From: Planomonospora parontospora
GTDB lineage: Bacteria > Actinomycetota > Actinomycetes > Streptosporangiales > Streptosporangiaceae
DNA length: 64,000 bases
Direction of reading: 5' to 3'
Assembly (NCBI GenBank): GCA_014647935.1
Contig: BMQD01000014.1
Coordinates: forward strand, 178,157-242,156
Shown here piece by piece: positions 8,532-16,657 of the stretch. The position numbers and the translations under genes are program-made. The notes beneath the pieces were generated by a model, which was given only the letters and a program-made list of their open reading frames with translations, searched no databases and was not told the origin of the DNA. How positions within the stretch are numbered: the first letter of the stretch is position 1; the number at the start of each line of letters is the position of its first letter.

Positions 8532-9209
8532 TCAGTCCTTGAGCGAGCGGAGCATCGGCGGGTGGAGGTTCTCCGCCGGGCCCCGGCGGTAGAGCTTGGC
8601 GGGGCGGCCGCCGTCGCGGGTGGTGGTCCGGCCGGTGGGGATCAGGAAGCCCTCGGCCTTGGTGACCTTGCGATGGAAGTTGCGCGGGTCCAGCGGCCGG
8701 CCCCAGACGATCTCGTAGACCCGGCGCAGGTCCGCGACCGTGAACTCCGGCGGGCAGAAGGCCGCCCCCAGCGAGCTGTACTCCAGCTTGGCGCGGGCCC
8801 GCTCGACGCCGTCGACCATGATGCGCCGGTGGTCGAAGGCCATCGAGGTCAGCGCGGCGACCGGCTGCCAGCTCATGTGCGCCTCGGTGGAGGCGGGCAG
8901 GTCGGGGGCGAGCCCGAGGTAGGCGACGCTCAGCACCCGCTGGCGAGGGTCGCGGTCGGGATAGCCGTAGGTCTGCAGCTGCTCCAGGTGGACCGGGGCG
9001 CCCGGCAGGCCGGCCCGTTCGGCGAGCACGCGGGCCGCGGCGGCGGGCAGGTCCTCGTCGAGCTGGATGAAGCCGCCCGACAGCGCCCAGTGCCCCTCGT
9101 ACGGCGGCCGGTCCCGCCGCCAGACGAGCGCGCTCAGCGCCTGGCAGCGCACCGTGAGCACGACCAGGTCCACGCTGACGGGAATGCGGGGCACCACCAC
9201 GGCAGGCAC
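8532..9209 (-). CDS. NrtR-like regulator: Nudix domain plus winged helix
   Basis: The 225-aa protein has a Nudix domain (~10-135) followed by a winged-helix domain (~150-220, FTVADLRRVYEIVWGRPLDPRNFHRKV...GRPAKLYRR), the architecture of NrtR, which senses ADP-ribose and represses NAD metabolism genes. The Nudix box reads GGFIQLDEDLPAAAARVLAERAGL in two pieces (GGFIQLDEDL and RVLAERAGL). The canonical REUxEE is RVLAER, so catalytic metal-binding glutamates are lost and the protein is probably a sensor, not a hydrolase. No NAD biosynthesis operon is adjacent, so the target is unknown. Confidence 0.83.
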   Translation of the reverse strand: MPAVVVPRIPVSVDLVVLTVRCQALSALVWRRDRPPYEGHWALSGGFIQLDEDLPAAAARVLAERAGLPGAPVHLEQLQTYGYPDRDPRQRVLSVAYLGLAPDLPASTEAHMSWQPVAALTSMAFDHRRIMVDGVERARAKLEYSSLGAAFCPPEFTVADLRRVYEIVWGRPLDPRNFHRKVTKAEGFLIPTGRTTTRDGGRPAKLYRRGPAENLHPPMLRSLKD

Positions 9210-9219
9210 GTTACACCGC

Positions 9220-11088
9220 TCAGACGTCGATGCGGACGTGCAGCGGCTCGGCCGCCGTGCGCCCGTCGGGAGCGGCCACCTCGATCCGCACCCACGTGCC
9301 GGCGGGCACCTGCGTCCAGTCGAAGGGGACCCAGGCGGTCATCAGCCTGTCGGGGGTGTCGGGGGGCGGCGCCGCCAGGTTCACCCCGGCGACCTCGGCG
9401 GTCCTGGGCGCGTCCTGCCCCTCCCAGGTGATCGTCACCTTGCCGCCCAGCTGCAGATCGTAGCCGCGGAGCTCGATGCCGTCGCGGATGTCGTGCCCCG
9501 CGCGCACGGCCTCCACCGGGATCGGCCGCCCCGCGTCACCGGCCATCTCCTCCGACAGCGACGGGGAGCCGCAGGTGAAGAAGTCGCTCCACATGTAGGA
9601 GACGACCTTGGACACGTAGCGGCCGACCTGCGTGACGGCCTGGTCCAGGCGGTCCTTGTCGGTGCGGCCCCGGGAGCCGGTCCTGGTGCCGCACGCCTCG
9701 GTCCCGGACGGCTCGAACGCCTCCACGTTGGCCCAGAGCTGCACGTCGTGGCCCTGTTCGACCATCCGCGTCCGCGCCGCGGCCATCTCCCGGTAGTAGT
9801 CGCGGGTCGAGCCGTGGTAGGCCTCCCCGTTGGTCTTCTCGCCGACCACCGGGCGGAGCCGCTCGTCCACCGGCTCGTCCCGCTCGTCCGGCCAGAACAG
9901 CCCGACCTTGCCGGTCCCCCGGCTGTCCTGCGGCGCGATGATCCCGACGCCGGTCCTGGCCATGGCCTCGAAGCCCGCCGCCACCTCCTTGGGCGTGGCG
10001 CTGAACCCCTTCTCCTTGCGCGCCTCCAGGTAAGGGCTGACCAGGACGGGCTTGTCCGGCATCACCTGCTCCACGATCCGGTGCTGGGAGGCGTAGACCC
10101 TGAGCGTCGGGTGGTCCCGCGCGGCCTCCTCGGCGCCCTCCGGCGCACCCGTGTAGACCATGTCCCTCATCTGGAGCTCGAACGGCTGGTAGAAGCCGCC
10201 GAGCGAGGCCCGGCCGGCGAAGCGGTCACCGTAGTCCGTCAGGATGCGCCGGGTCAGCGTGGTGAGCGTGTCGATCCCCCGCGCCGAGGCCCGGGTGGCC
10301 TGCGCCGGGTCCCGGGGGGCGAGCGGCAGCGCGGGGAAGACCTTCACGCCGAACCGGTCCCCCAGGTCGAGCAGTTCGGCGAGGCTGTCCTGGCGCGCCG
10401 CGGCGACCAGGATCACGTGGTAACCGCGTCCCCGGGCGGAGAGGTTCGTGCAGTCGCCGTCGTCGCTGCCGTCCTCGGGCGCGACGATCCGGTAGAAGAC
10501 CCGCCCGTCCACCTCGATCTTCTTCTCGACCTCGGGGCAGCGGAACAGCTTCGGCCCGAACGCCTCGTCGGTCCGGTAGACGAACGTCCAGCTCACCCGG
10601 TTGCCCGGGTTCAGCGCCCGCAGGTCGCGCTCGGCCGCGGCCACGCACGACAGTCCGTCCTCCCGGCACCGCTCGTAGCGGGGATCGGCCGCCTCCCCCC
10701 CGGAGTCCAGGATCCGGCCGTCCTCGTCGGTCGCGCGGGCCTGCAGGCCCCAGCCGATCCGGATCACGGTGTCGCCGCCGACGCCGTGGATGGCGGCGAG
10801 CTGGCTGCGCCAGGTGCAGTGGTCGGCCGTCGGGATGAGCCAGTACCCGGTCACCGCGTACGGCGCGCGCATCGCGGTGTCGAACGTTCCACACGGGTCG
10901 GTGAAGGGAGTGGAGGTGGGAGTCGGGGACGGCGAGGAGGAGGGCGGCGCGGCCGCGGACGACGTCGCCGAGGCGGCCTGTGACCGGTCTGCGGCCGGGC
11001 CGCCGGGGTCGCCGGAACGCAGGACGATCACGACCGCCGCCACCGCCGCGAGGATCGCCACGCCGAGGAGAGCCGTGAGCCAGCGCAC
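9220..11088 (-). CDS. Membrane-anchored DUF4434 protein (putative glycoside-hydrolase-like)
   Basis: The 622-aa product begins with one hydrophobic helix (residues ~3-24), then a Ser/Thr/Pro-rich linker (SSAAAPPSSSPSPTPTST), so the rest is extracellular. The body (~65-480) resembles DUF4434, a TIM-barrel glycosidase-like domain: ITGYWLI-like entry (VTGYWLIPTAD), LGGFYQPFELQMRD, VLVSPYLEARKE, GIIAPQDSRGTGKV and VQLWANVEAFEP. The C-terminal ~120 residues look like a beta-sandwich. Its position at the end of the polysaccharide cluster suggests it trims or remodels a surface glycan (inference). The start is GTG 11088. Confidence 0.75.
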   Translation of the reverse strand: MRWLTALLGVAILAAVAAVVIVLRSGDPGGPAADRSQAASATSSAAAPPSSSPSPTPTSTPFTDPCGTFDTAMRAPYAVTGYWLIPTADHCTWRSQLAAIHGVGGDTVIRIGWGLQARATDEDGRILDSGGEAADPRYERCREDGLSCVAAAERDLRALNPGNRVSWTFVYRTDEAFGPKLFRCPEVEKKIEVDGRVFYRIVAPEDGSDDGDCTNLSARGRGYHVILVAAARQDSLAELLDLGDRFGVKVFPALPLAPRDPAQATRASARGIDTLTTLTRRILTDYGDRFAGRASLGGFYQPFELQMRDMVYTGAPEGAEEAARDHPTLRVYASQHRIVEQVMPDKPVLVSPYLEARKEKGFSATPKEVAAGFEAMARTGVGIIAPQDSRGTGKVGLFWPDERDEPVDERLRPVVGEKTNGEAYHGSTRDYYREMAAARTRMVEQGHDVQLWANVEAFEPSGTEACGTRTGSRGRTDKDRLDQAVTQVGRYVSKVVSYMWSDFFTCGSPSLSEEMAGDAGRPIPVEAVRAGHDIRDGIELRGYDLQLGGKVTITWEGQDAPRTAEVAGVNLAAPPPDTPDRLMTAWVPFDWTQVPAGTWVRIEVAAPDGRTAAEPLHVRIDV

Positions 11089-11142
11089 GTTCAGGACACT
11101 ACCGTTCTCGTGATCAAGCGGGCATAAACGGCACCGGAGATC

Positions 11143-12231
11143 TCAGTCCTTGACTCCCGCCCAGGCTTCCAGCTGGGCGACGAAACGGCGGGCCGAGTTC
11201 GGCCAGTGGTGGTTCGCACGGGCCGCCGCATACCCCCGGGCGCCCTGGGCATGCCGCTCGGCGACGTCGTCCCGGAGCATGAGGACCGCCTGCGCCACCG
11301 CCTTGGGGTCCTGCCAGGGCACGACCATGCCGCTGTTGTAGCGTTCTACCAGCTCCACCGCGCGCGGCGACGGAGTCGTGATCACCGGGATCCCGTGGGC
11401 CATGTACTCCACGATCTTCGTGGGCATGGAGTGCCGGTAGTTGGGCTCGTCCCGCAGCAGCGAGAGGCCGGCCAGCGCGCCGTCGAGCCGCTTGAGCGCC
11501 TCGTCGTTCGGCATGAAGTCGCGCCACTCCAGCAGGCCCTCGGTCACGGCCTGGTTCAGCACCGGCCGCGACTGCGGGTCGGCGTAGCCGATCAGCTCGA
11601 CCGCCACCCGGTACGGCTGGAGCAGCCGGGCCACCTCGACGGCCTCCTTCACGCCCCGCGCCTCCGACAGCCAGCCGAGGTAGACGATCCGGTCGTCGCC
11701 CGGCGGGGTCACGTCGTCCGGCACCCACGTCTCGTTCGGCACCACCAGGTGGGTCCGGCTGAACCGCCCGGCGTAGGCCGACTCGGCGAGGAGCAGGTGC
11801 AGGTGGCGCTCGGCCGTGCCCTCCAGGAGGCGGGCCAGGAAGCGCACCGGCGGCCGCAGGAACGCCGGCAGCCAGGGCTTGAGCGACAGGGTCGCCGGGG
11901 TGTCCTCGTGGACGTCCCAGACCACCGGCGGGCGCCCGCGGACCCCCGCGACCGCGAGCAGCAGCTCGGGGTCGTGGATGACGGCCAGGTCGACCTGACC
12001 GCGCATGCGCTTGAACACCTTGCGGGCGGCGCGCACCGCGGACAGCCGCCGGCGCTCCGCCGCCCGGGGGAGGTCGACGCCGTTCACCCAGGACCGGGCC
12101 ATGACCCCGCGGGCGGTGTACGGCGCGGCATACGTGACCTCATGACCGGCGTCCACGAGCGCCCGGATCTGCCGGTGCAGGATCCGGGCGTCCTCGGGGT
12201 GATGTACCACCGTCATGACGAGCACGTGCAC
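11143..12231 (-). CDS. GT4-family glycosyltransferase
   Basis: The 362-aa product has the GT-B fold of family 4: N-terminal MTVVHHPEDARILHRQIRALVDAGHEV, a middle linker with FSRTHLVVPNETWVP, and the C-terminal nucleotide-sugar site with GALAGLSLLRDE and SMPTKIVEYMAHGIPVITT (the E-x7-E-like region). It probably transfers a nucleotide-activated sugar to a lipid-linked or cell-surface acceptor at the inner face of the membrane. It starts with GTG, 20 bp after the upstream wecC-like gene on the same strand, so the two are likely co-transcribed. Confidence 0.85.
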   Translation of the reverse strand: MHVLVMTVVHHPEDARILHRQIRALVDAGHEVTYAAPYTARGVMARSWVNGVDLPRAAERRRLSAVRAARKVFKRMRGQVDLAVIHDPELLLAVAGVRGRPPVVWDVHEDTPATLSLKPWLPAFLRPPVRFLARLLEGTAERHLHLLLAESAYAGRFSRTHLVVPNETWVPDDVTPPGDDRIVYLGWLSEARGVKEAVEVARLLQPYRVAVELIGYADPQSRPVLNQAVTEGLLEWRDFMPNDEALKRLDGALAGLSLLRDEPNYRHSMPTKIVEYMAHGIPVITTPSPRAVELVERYNSGMVVPWQDPKAVAQAVLMLRDDVAERHAQGARGYAAARANHHWPNSARRFVAQLEAWAGVKD

Positions 12232-12251
12232 TGCGCGCAGCCCCTTCGTGC

Positions 12252-13544
12252 CTAGAGCCGCTCGACGCGTTCACCCTCGGCGAGCACGCCTCGGGTGTCG
12301 AGCACGAGCTTGCCGTGGTCCTCGACGATCGCCAGGTCGAAGGCGCCGTGCTGCTGCAGCAGCAGCGTCACGTCGGCTTCGGCGACCGCCTTCGCGAGGT
12401 TCTCCTCGCGGGGCACCGGAGTGCCGTCGACCTGCCACTGCTTGACGTGCGGGTCGACGAAGACCAGCTCGGCGCCCAGTTCCAGCAGGCCGCGCGCGAC
12501 CGGCAGGGCCGGGGTCTCGCGCTCGTCGGCGATGTCGGGCTTGTAGGTGACGCCGAGCAGCGCGACCCTGGAGCCGTTCACCGCCTTCTTGTGGCGGTTG
12601 AGCAGCCGCTGCACGCGGGTGACCACGTAGGACGGCATCCGCTCGTTGATCTCCTGGGCCAGCTCCACGAACCGGAACGGGTAGCCCAGCTTGCGCACGG
12701 TGTAGGACAGGTAGGACGGGTCCACCGGGATGCAGTGGCCGCCGACGCCCGGTCCGGGCAGGAACTTCTGGAAGCCGAACGGCTTGGTCGCCGCCGCCTC
12801 GATGGACTCCCAGAGGTTGATGCCGAGCTCGTCGCAGAAGATCGCCATCTCGTTGACGAGGGCGATGTTGACGTGCCGGTAGGTGTTCTCCAGGAGCTTG
12901 GCCATCTCGGCCTCGCGGGTGCCGCTGACCGGCACCACCTGCTCGATGAACTGCGCGTAGAACGCGGCCGCCACGTCGCGGCAGGCGTCGGTGTAGCCGC
13001 CGACGACCTTCGGCGTGTTGCGCAGGCCGAACTTGGGGTTGCCCGGGTCGATGCGCTCGGGCGAGAAGGCGAGGTGGAAGTCGCGGCCCGCGACGAGCCC
13101 GGAGGACTCCAGCAGGGGGCGGGCCACCTCGTCGGTCGTGCCGGGCCACGTGGTGGACTCCAGCACCACCAGGGAGCCGGCGGTGAGGTTCTTGGCGACC
13201 GTCGCGGTGGCGCCCTCCACCGCGGACAGGTCGGGACGGTGGTCGTCGTCCAGGGGAGTGGGGACGCAGATGACGATGGTGCGGCTCTGGGCCAGCACGC
13301 TCTCGTCCAGCGTCGCTCGGAAGCCGCCGGCCAGCATGTGCTCGAGGTCGGCGTCGGTCAGGTCGTCGATGTAGGACCGCCCGCCGTTGAGGGCGTCCAC
13401 CTTGCGGGGGTCGACCTCGTAACCGACGACGCGCAGCCCTGCTGCCGTGGCCTCCTTGGCCAGCGGCATGCCGACGTAACCCAGACCGATCACGGCCAGG
13501 TCGTAGCCGGTCACTGGGAGACCCTGGGGAGCCGGAAACAACAC
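12252..13544 (-). CDS. wecC: UDP-N-acetyl-D-mannosamine dehydrogenase-type nucleotide-sugar dehydrogenase
   Basis: The 430-aa protein oxidises UDP-ManNAc to UDP-ManNAcA with NAD (family UDP-Glc/GDP-Man dehydrogenase). It shows the N-terminal Rossmann motif VIGLGYVGMPLAKEA, the central dimerisation domain with AEMAKLLENTYRHVNIALVNE, the catalytic Cys at ~271 in GVGGHCIPVDPSYLSY, and the C-terminal VALLGVTYKPDIADERETPA. Substrate specificity for ManNAc is inferred from the presence of a wecB homologue in the same cluster. Starts at GTG 13544 or GTG 13514 are both possible; the second puts the Rossmann motif nearer the N-terminus. Confidence 0.88.
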   Translation of the reverse strand: MLFPAPQGLPVTGYDLAVIGLGYVGMPLAKEATAAGLRVVGYEVDPRKVDALNGGRSYIDDLTDADLEHMLAGGFRATLDESVLAQSRTIVICVPTPLDDDHRPDLSAVEGATATVAKNLTAGSLVVLESTTWPGTTDEVARPLLESSGLVAGRDFHLAFSPERIDPGNPKFGLRNTPKVVGGYTDACRDVAAAFYAQFIEQVVPVSGTREAEMAKLLENTYRHVNIALVNEMAIFCDELGINLWESIEAAATKPFGFQKFLPGPGVGGHCIPVDPSYLSYTVRKLGYPFRFVELAQEINERMPSYVVTRVQRLLNRHKKAVNGSRVALLGVTYKPDIADERETPALPVARGLLELGAELVFVDPHVKQWQVDGTPVPREENLAKAVAEADVTLLLQQHGAFDLAIVEDHGKLVLDTRGVLAEGERVERL

Positions 13545-13587
13545 TTCATGGTCGCAAAGGTTATCTCAACTCCGCACACCCCACGCC

Positions 13588-13607
13588 TGATGCGATTAAA
13601 CGCATCA
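13588..13607. promoter_or_regulatory. Small palindrome upstream of the wecC-like gene
   Basis: TGATGCG at 13588-13594 and CGCATCA at 13601-13607 are exact reverse complements around ATTAAA. The region 13545-13643 is AT-rich by local standards and sits between two same-strand genes. It could be an operator or a weak terminator; the sequence does not decide. Confidence 0.4.
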
Positions 13608-13643
13608 CAAATGCGGTGGCCACGGGTTATCTCCATCGGATCA

Positions 13644-15320
13644 TCAACCGCTGATCGTCCGGTAGAGGTCGCGGTAGGTCTCCGCGACCCGGCTCCAGGT
13701 GCGCTTCGCCGCCACCTCGGCCCGTCCGGCCTCGCCCATCAGGGCCCGCCGCGCCGGGTCTTCGCGCAGTCCGGCGACGGCGTCGGCGAACGCCTCGGGG
13801 TCGCCCGGGGGGACCAGGAGACCGGCGCCCTCCGAGCCCACGAGCTCCGACAGGGCGGGCAGATCGCTGAGCACGACGGGCTTGCCGAGGGCCATCGCCT
13901 CGACGGGTTTCAATGGCGTAACAAGTCGGCAAACCCGCAGGTCCTCGCGGGGGCAGGCGAAGATGTCGATGGCCGCCTGGGCCTGCAGCGCCTCGTCCGG
14001 GCCGACCCGGCCGGGCAGGATCGCGAGGTCTCCGAGGCCGAGCTCCTCGACCTGCTCCAGCAGCGCGGGGCGCTCGGCTCCGTCGCCCACGAGCAGCACC
14101 CGGACCGGGGTCCCCCGGTCGCGCAGCAGCGCCGCGGCGCTGATCATGGTCCGGAAGCCCTCGTAGGCCACGATGCTGGAGACCGATCCCATGACGATCT
14201 CGTCGTCGGCGATGCCGTGGGCCGCGCGGAAGGCCGCCCCGTCGTACTCGGCGGTCAGCAGCGAGTCGTCCACCGCGTTGGGCGCCAGGTAGATCTTCTC
14301 CCGGGGCACCCCCCGCTCGACGATCTCGGCGGCCATGGTCTCGGCGAGGGTCACCACGGCGTCGGCCGAGCGCATGATGAACGCCTCGCGGTCGCGCTGG
14401 AGCACGTGCCGCTGGCTGCCGATCCGCTTGGGGTCGCGCGAGGCCCAGGTCTCCTCCAGGAACCCCCGGACCTCGTAGACCATCGGCGTGCCGGTCCGCT
14501 CCCGCACGGCCAGCGCGACCGACCCGTTGCGGTGGTCGGTGGCGGCGTGGAGCACCTGCGGCCGGAGCGTCCTGACCAGCTCGGTCACCTCTCCGGCCCC
14601 GCGGATCATCCGCCCGCGGCTCTCGAACGGCACCTCGCCGCTCGGCAGCAGCCGGTGGTAGGGGATGCCGTCGATCTCCTCGTACGGCGTCGCGTCGGCG
14701 TGGCCCTGCATCATCGGCCAGCCCCAGCTGGTGACGACGTGCGGGTCGAGGCCCGCCTCCTTCTGCGCCGTGACGATCCGGTGCGTGCGCACGGTGTAGC
14801 CGGCCTGGGTGTACGGCAGGGCGTTGGTGACGCAGTGCAGCACCCGGCCCGTGACCCGCTCGCCCACGATCACCTTGGACTTGGGCGGGATGGGGTTCGG
14901 CTGGATGGCGGCCAGCTCGCCGGCGTAGTAGGCGGCCCTGCGCTTGATGAAGGGGTACTTCGCGTGGCCCTCCAGCACCGCGACGGCCTCGGTCATCCGG
15001 CCCGCGTCGAAGTGCTCCTTCGCCTCGTTCCAGGGTCCCCGGACCACGCGCATGCCGAACTTGCGCACGGCGACCCGGGCGCGCCGGGCCAGCGGCCAGG
15101 CGACCCGGCCCACGACGGGGCGCAGGCTCGGCGGGAGGGTCTCCGCGGCGGCCTGGGCGACGCGCACGGGGTCACTCTTGACCTTGGTCGCGACGACTCG
15201 GGAAACGATGATCGGGTGCTGGGCGAAACCCTTGAGGAGTCCGCGCAGGCCGGCACGCGCCGACTTCGCGGAAACCGTCGAGGGCGCCGAGGACTCCGGC
15301 CGACTGGCGTCAGGTACCAC
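13644..15320 (-). CDS. GT4-family glycosyltransferase with long N-terminal extension
   Basis: The 558-aa product has ~175 N-terminal residues without a recognised domain (helical; EHFDAGRMTEAVAVLEGHAKYP resembles a repeat helix pair), followed by a GT-B glycosyltransferase: VLHCVTNALPYTQAGYTVRTH, VVTSWGWPMM, IYLAPNAVDDS, MGSVSSIVAYEGF and the C-terminal TPLKPVEAMALGKPVVLSD. It probably adds a sugar to the ManNAcA-containing surface glycan made by this cluster. The GTG start at 15320 is divergent from wecB with 57 bp between the start codons, so the two promoters must overlap. Confidence 0.85.
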   Translation of the reverse strand: MVPDASRPESSAPSTVSAKSARAGLRGLLKGFAQHPIIVSRVVATKVKSDPVRVAQAAAETLPPSLRPVVGRVAWPLARRARVAVRKFGMRVVRGPWNEAKEHFDAGRMTEAVAVLEGHAKYPFIKRRAAYYAGELAAIQPNPIPPKSKVIVGERVTGRVLHCVTNALPYTQAGYTVRTHRIVTAQKEAGLDPHVVTSWGWPMMQGHADATPYEEIDGIPYHRLLPSGEVPFESRGRMIRGAGEVTELVRTLRPQVLHAATDHRNGSVALAVRERTGTPMVYEVRGFLEETWASRDPKRIGSQRHVLQRDREAFIMRSADAVVTLAETMAAEIVERGVPREKIYLAPNAVDDSLLTAEYDGAAFRAAHGIADDEIVMGSVSSIVAYEGFRTMISAAALLRDRGTPVRVLLVGDGAERPALLEQVEELGLGDLAILPGRVGPDEALQAQAAIDIFACPREDLRVCRLVTPLKPVEAMALGKPVVLSDLPALSELVGSEGAGLLVPPGDPEAFADAVAGLREDPARRALMGEAGRAEVAAKRTWSRVAETYRDLYRTISG

Positions 15321-15377
15321 GGTCGTGACCGTACCATAGGCAACGTTTGCCCCACTCCCACATGAAAGGCGAGGTCA

Positions 15378-16595
15378 ATGAGGGACTCCGCCCCTTCGCC
15401 GGCGGCTCCGGCCGGCGAGCAGGCCCCCGGGAAGGCCTCAGAGCAGGCCGCTGAGAAGGCTCCCGGCGACCCCCTCGTCCTGCACGTGCTGGGCGCCCGC
15501 CCCAACTTCGTGAAGGCCGCCCCCGTCGTGCGCGCGCTGGACGGGCTGGGAGTGCGCCAGGGCATCGTCCACACCGGTCAGCACTACGACGCGCTGATGT
15601 CCGACGTGTTCTTCGCCGATCTCGGACTGCCCGAGCCGGTCGCGAACCTGGGCGTCGGATCCGGCTCGCACGCCCGCCAGACGGCGGCCCTGCTCACCGG
15701 TCTGGAGGAGGTCGTGCTGGAGCACGGCCCCGCGCTGGTCGTCGTCTACGGCGACGTGAACTCCACGCTGGCCGCGATCCTGGTCTGCGCCAAGCTGCAG
15801 ATCCCGACCGCGCACGTCGAGGCGGGCCTGCGCTCCTTCGACCGCGGCATGCCCGAGGAGGTCAACCGGGTCGTCACCGACGCCCTGTCCGACATCCTCT
15901 TCGCCACCTCGCCGGACGCGCTGTCGCACCTGTCGAACGAGGGCGTGGACCCGGCCCGCGTCCACCTCGTCGGCAACCCGATGATCGACAGCCTCTTCTC
16001 CGCGCTGGACCGCCTCGACCCGGCACCGGTCCGCGCGCGGCTCGGCCTGCCCGAGCGGTACGGCGTGGCCACCCTGCACCGGCCCGCCAACGTCGACGAC
16101 CCGGCCGCCGCCAAGGAGCTGGTCGACGCCGTCCTGCAGGTGAGCGAGCGGTTGCCGATCGTGGTCCCGATCCACCCGCGCGGGCGCGAGCGCCTGGCCG
16201 CGGCGGGGCTGGTGACCGGCGGGAACCTGCTGATCGTCGACCCGCTGGGCTACGTGGACTTCCTCTCCCTGGTCCGGGGCGCGTCCCTGGTCGTCACCGA
16301 CTCCGGCGGCGTGCAGGAGGAGACGACCATGCTCGGCGTGCCCTGCCTGACCGTCCGGCCCAACACCGAGCGGCCGGTCACCGTCACCCACGGCACCAAC
16401 CGCCTGGTCACCCCGGACCTGCTCCCGGCCGCCGCCGACAAGGCCCTGGCCGACGGCGCGGCGACGCCCTCGGGCGAGCTGCCCCCGCTCTGGGACGGCA
16501 AGGCGGGCCCGCGCATCGCCCGGGTGATCGTCTCCTGGCTGAAGGGGGAGAACCTCTCTCCGGCCTCGCAGGCCGTACCGCCCAAATCCCTCTAA
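15378..16595 (+). CDS. wecB: UDP-N-acetylglucosamine 2-epimerase (non-hydrolysing)
   Basis: The 405-aa protein interconverts UDP-GlcNAc and UDP-ManNAc in the cytoplasm. It has the family landmarks: VLGARPNFVKAAPVV, VHTGQHYDALMSDVFF, VYGDVNSTLA, HVEAGLRSFDRGMPEEVNR, VVPIHPRGRERL, VTDSGGVQEETTMLGVP and the TERPVT turn. The first ~30 residues (Ala/Glu/Lys-rich) are extra compared with the family. ATG 15378 has AGGCGAGG upstream. Together with the dehydrogenase at 12252-13544 it would supply UDP-ManNAcA. Confidence 0.92.
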   Translation: MRDSAPSPAAPAGEQAPGKASEQAAEKAPGDPLVLHVLGARPNFVKAAPVVRALDGLGVRQGIVHTGQHYDALMSDVFFADLGLPEPVANLGVGSGSHARQTAALLTGLEEVVLEHGPALVVVYGDVNSTLAAILVCAKLQIPTAHVEAGLRSFDRGMPEEVNRVVTDALSDILFATSPDALSHLSNEGVDPARVHLVGNPMIDSLFSALDRLDPAPVRARLGLPERYGVATLHRPANVDDPAAAKELVDAVLQVSERLPIVVPIHPRGRERLAAAGLVTGGNLLIVDPLGYVDFLSLVRGASLVVTDSGGVQEETTMLGVPCLTVRPNTERPVTVTHGTNRLVTPDLLPAAADKALADGAATPSGELPPLWDGKAGPRIARVIVSWLKGENLSPASQAVPPKSL

Positions 16596-16607
16596 AAGCA
16601 CCGTTCC

Positions 16608-16627
16608 GGTACGGCGAAAGCCGTACC
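16608..16627 (+). terminator. Short perfect hairpin with GAAA tetraloop
   Basis: GGTACGGC and GCCGTACC form an 8-bp perfect stem closed by GAAA, 13 bp after the wecB stop and 31 bp before the next start. It has the look of a stable attenuator or RNA-processing hairpin between two co-directional genes; no U-tract follows. Confidence 0.45.
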
Positions 16628-16657
16628 CTGGCACGACCCCGGACGAAGGCGACTCCC

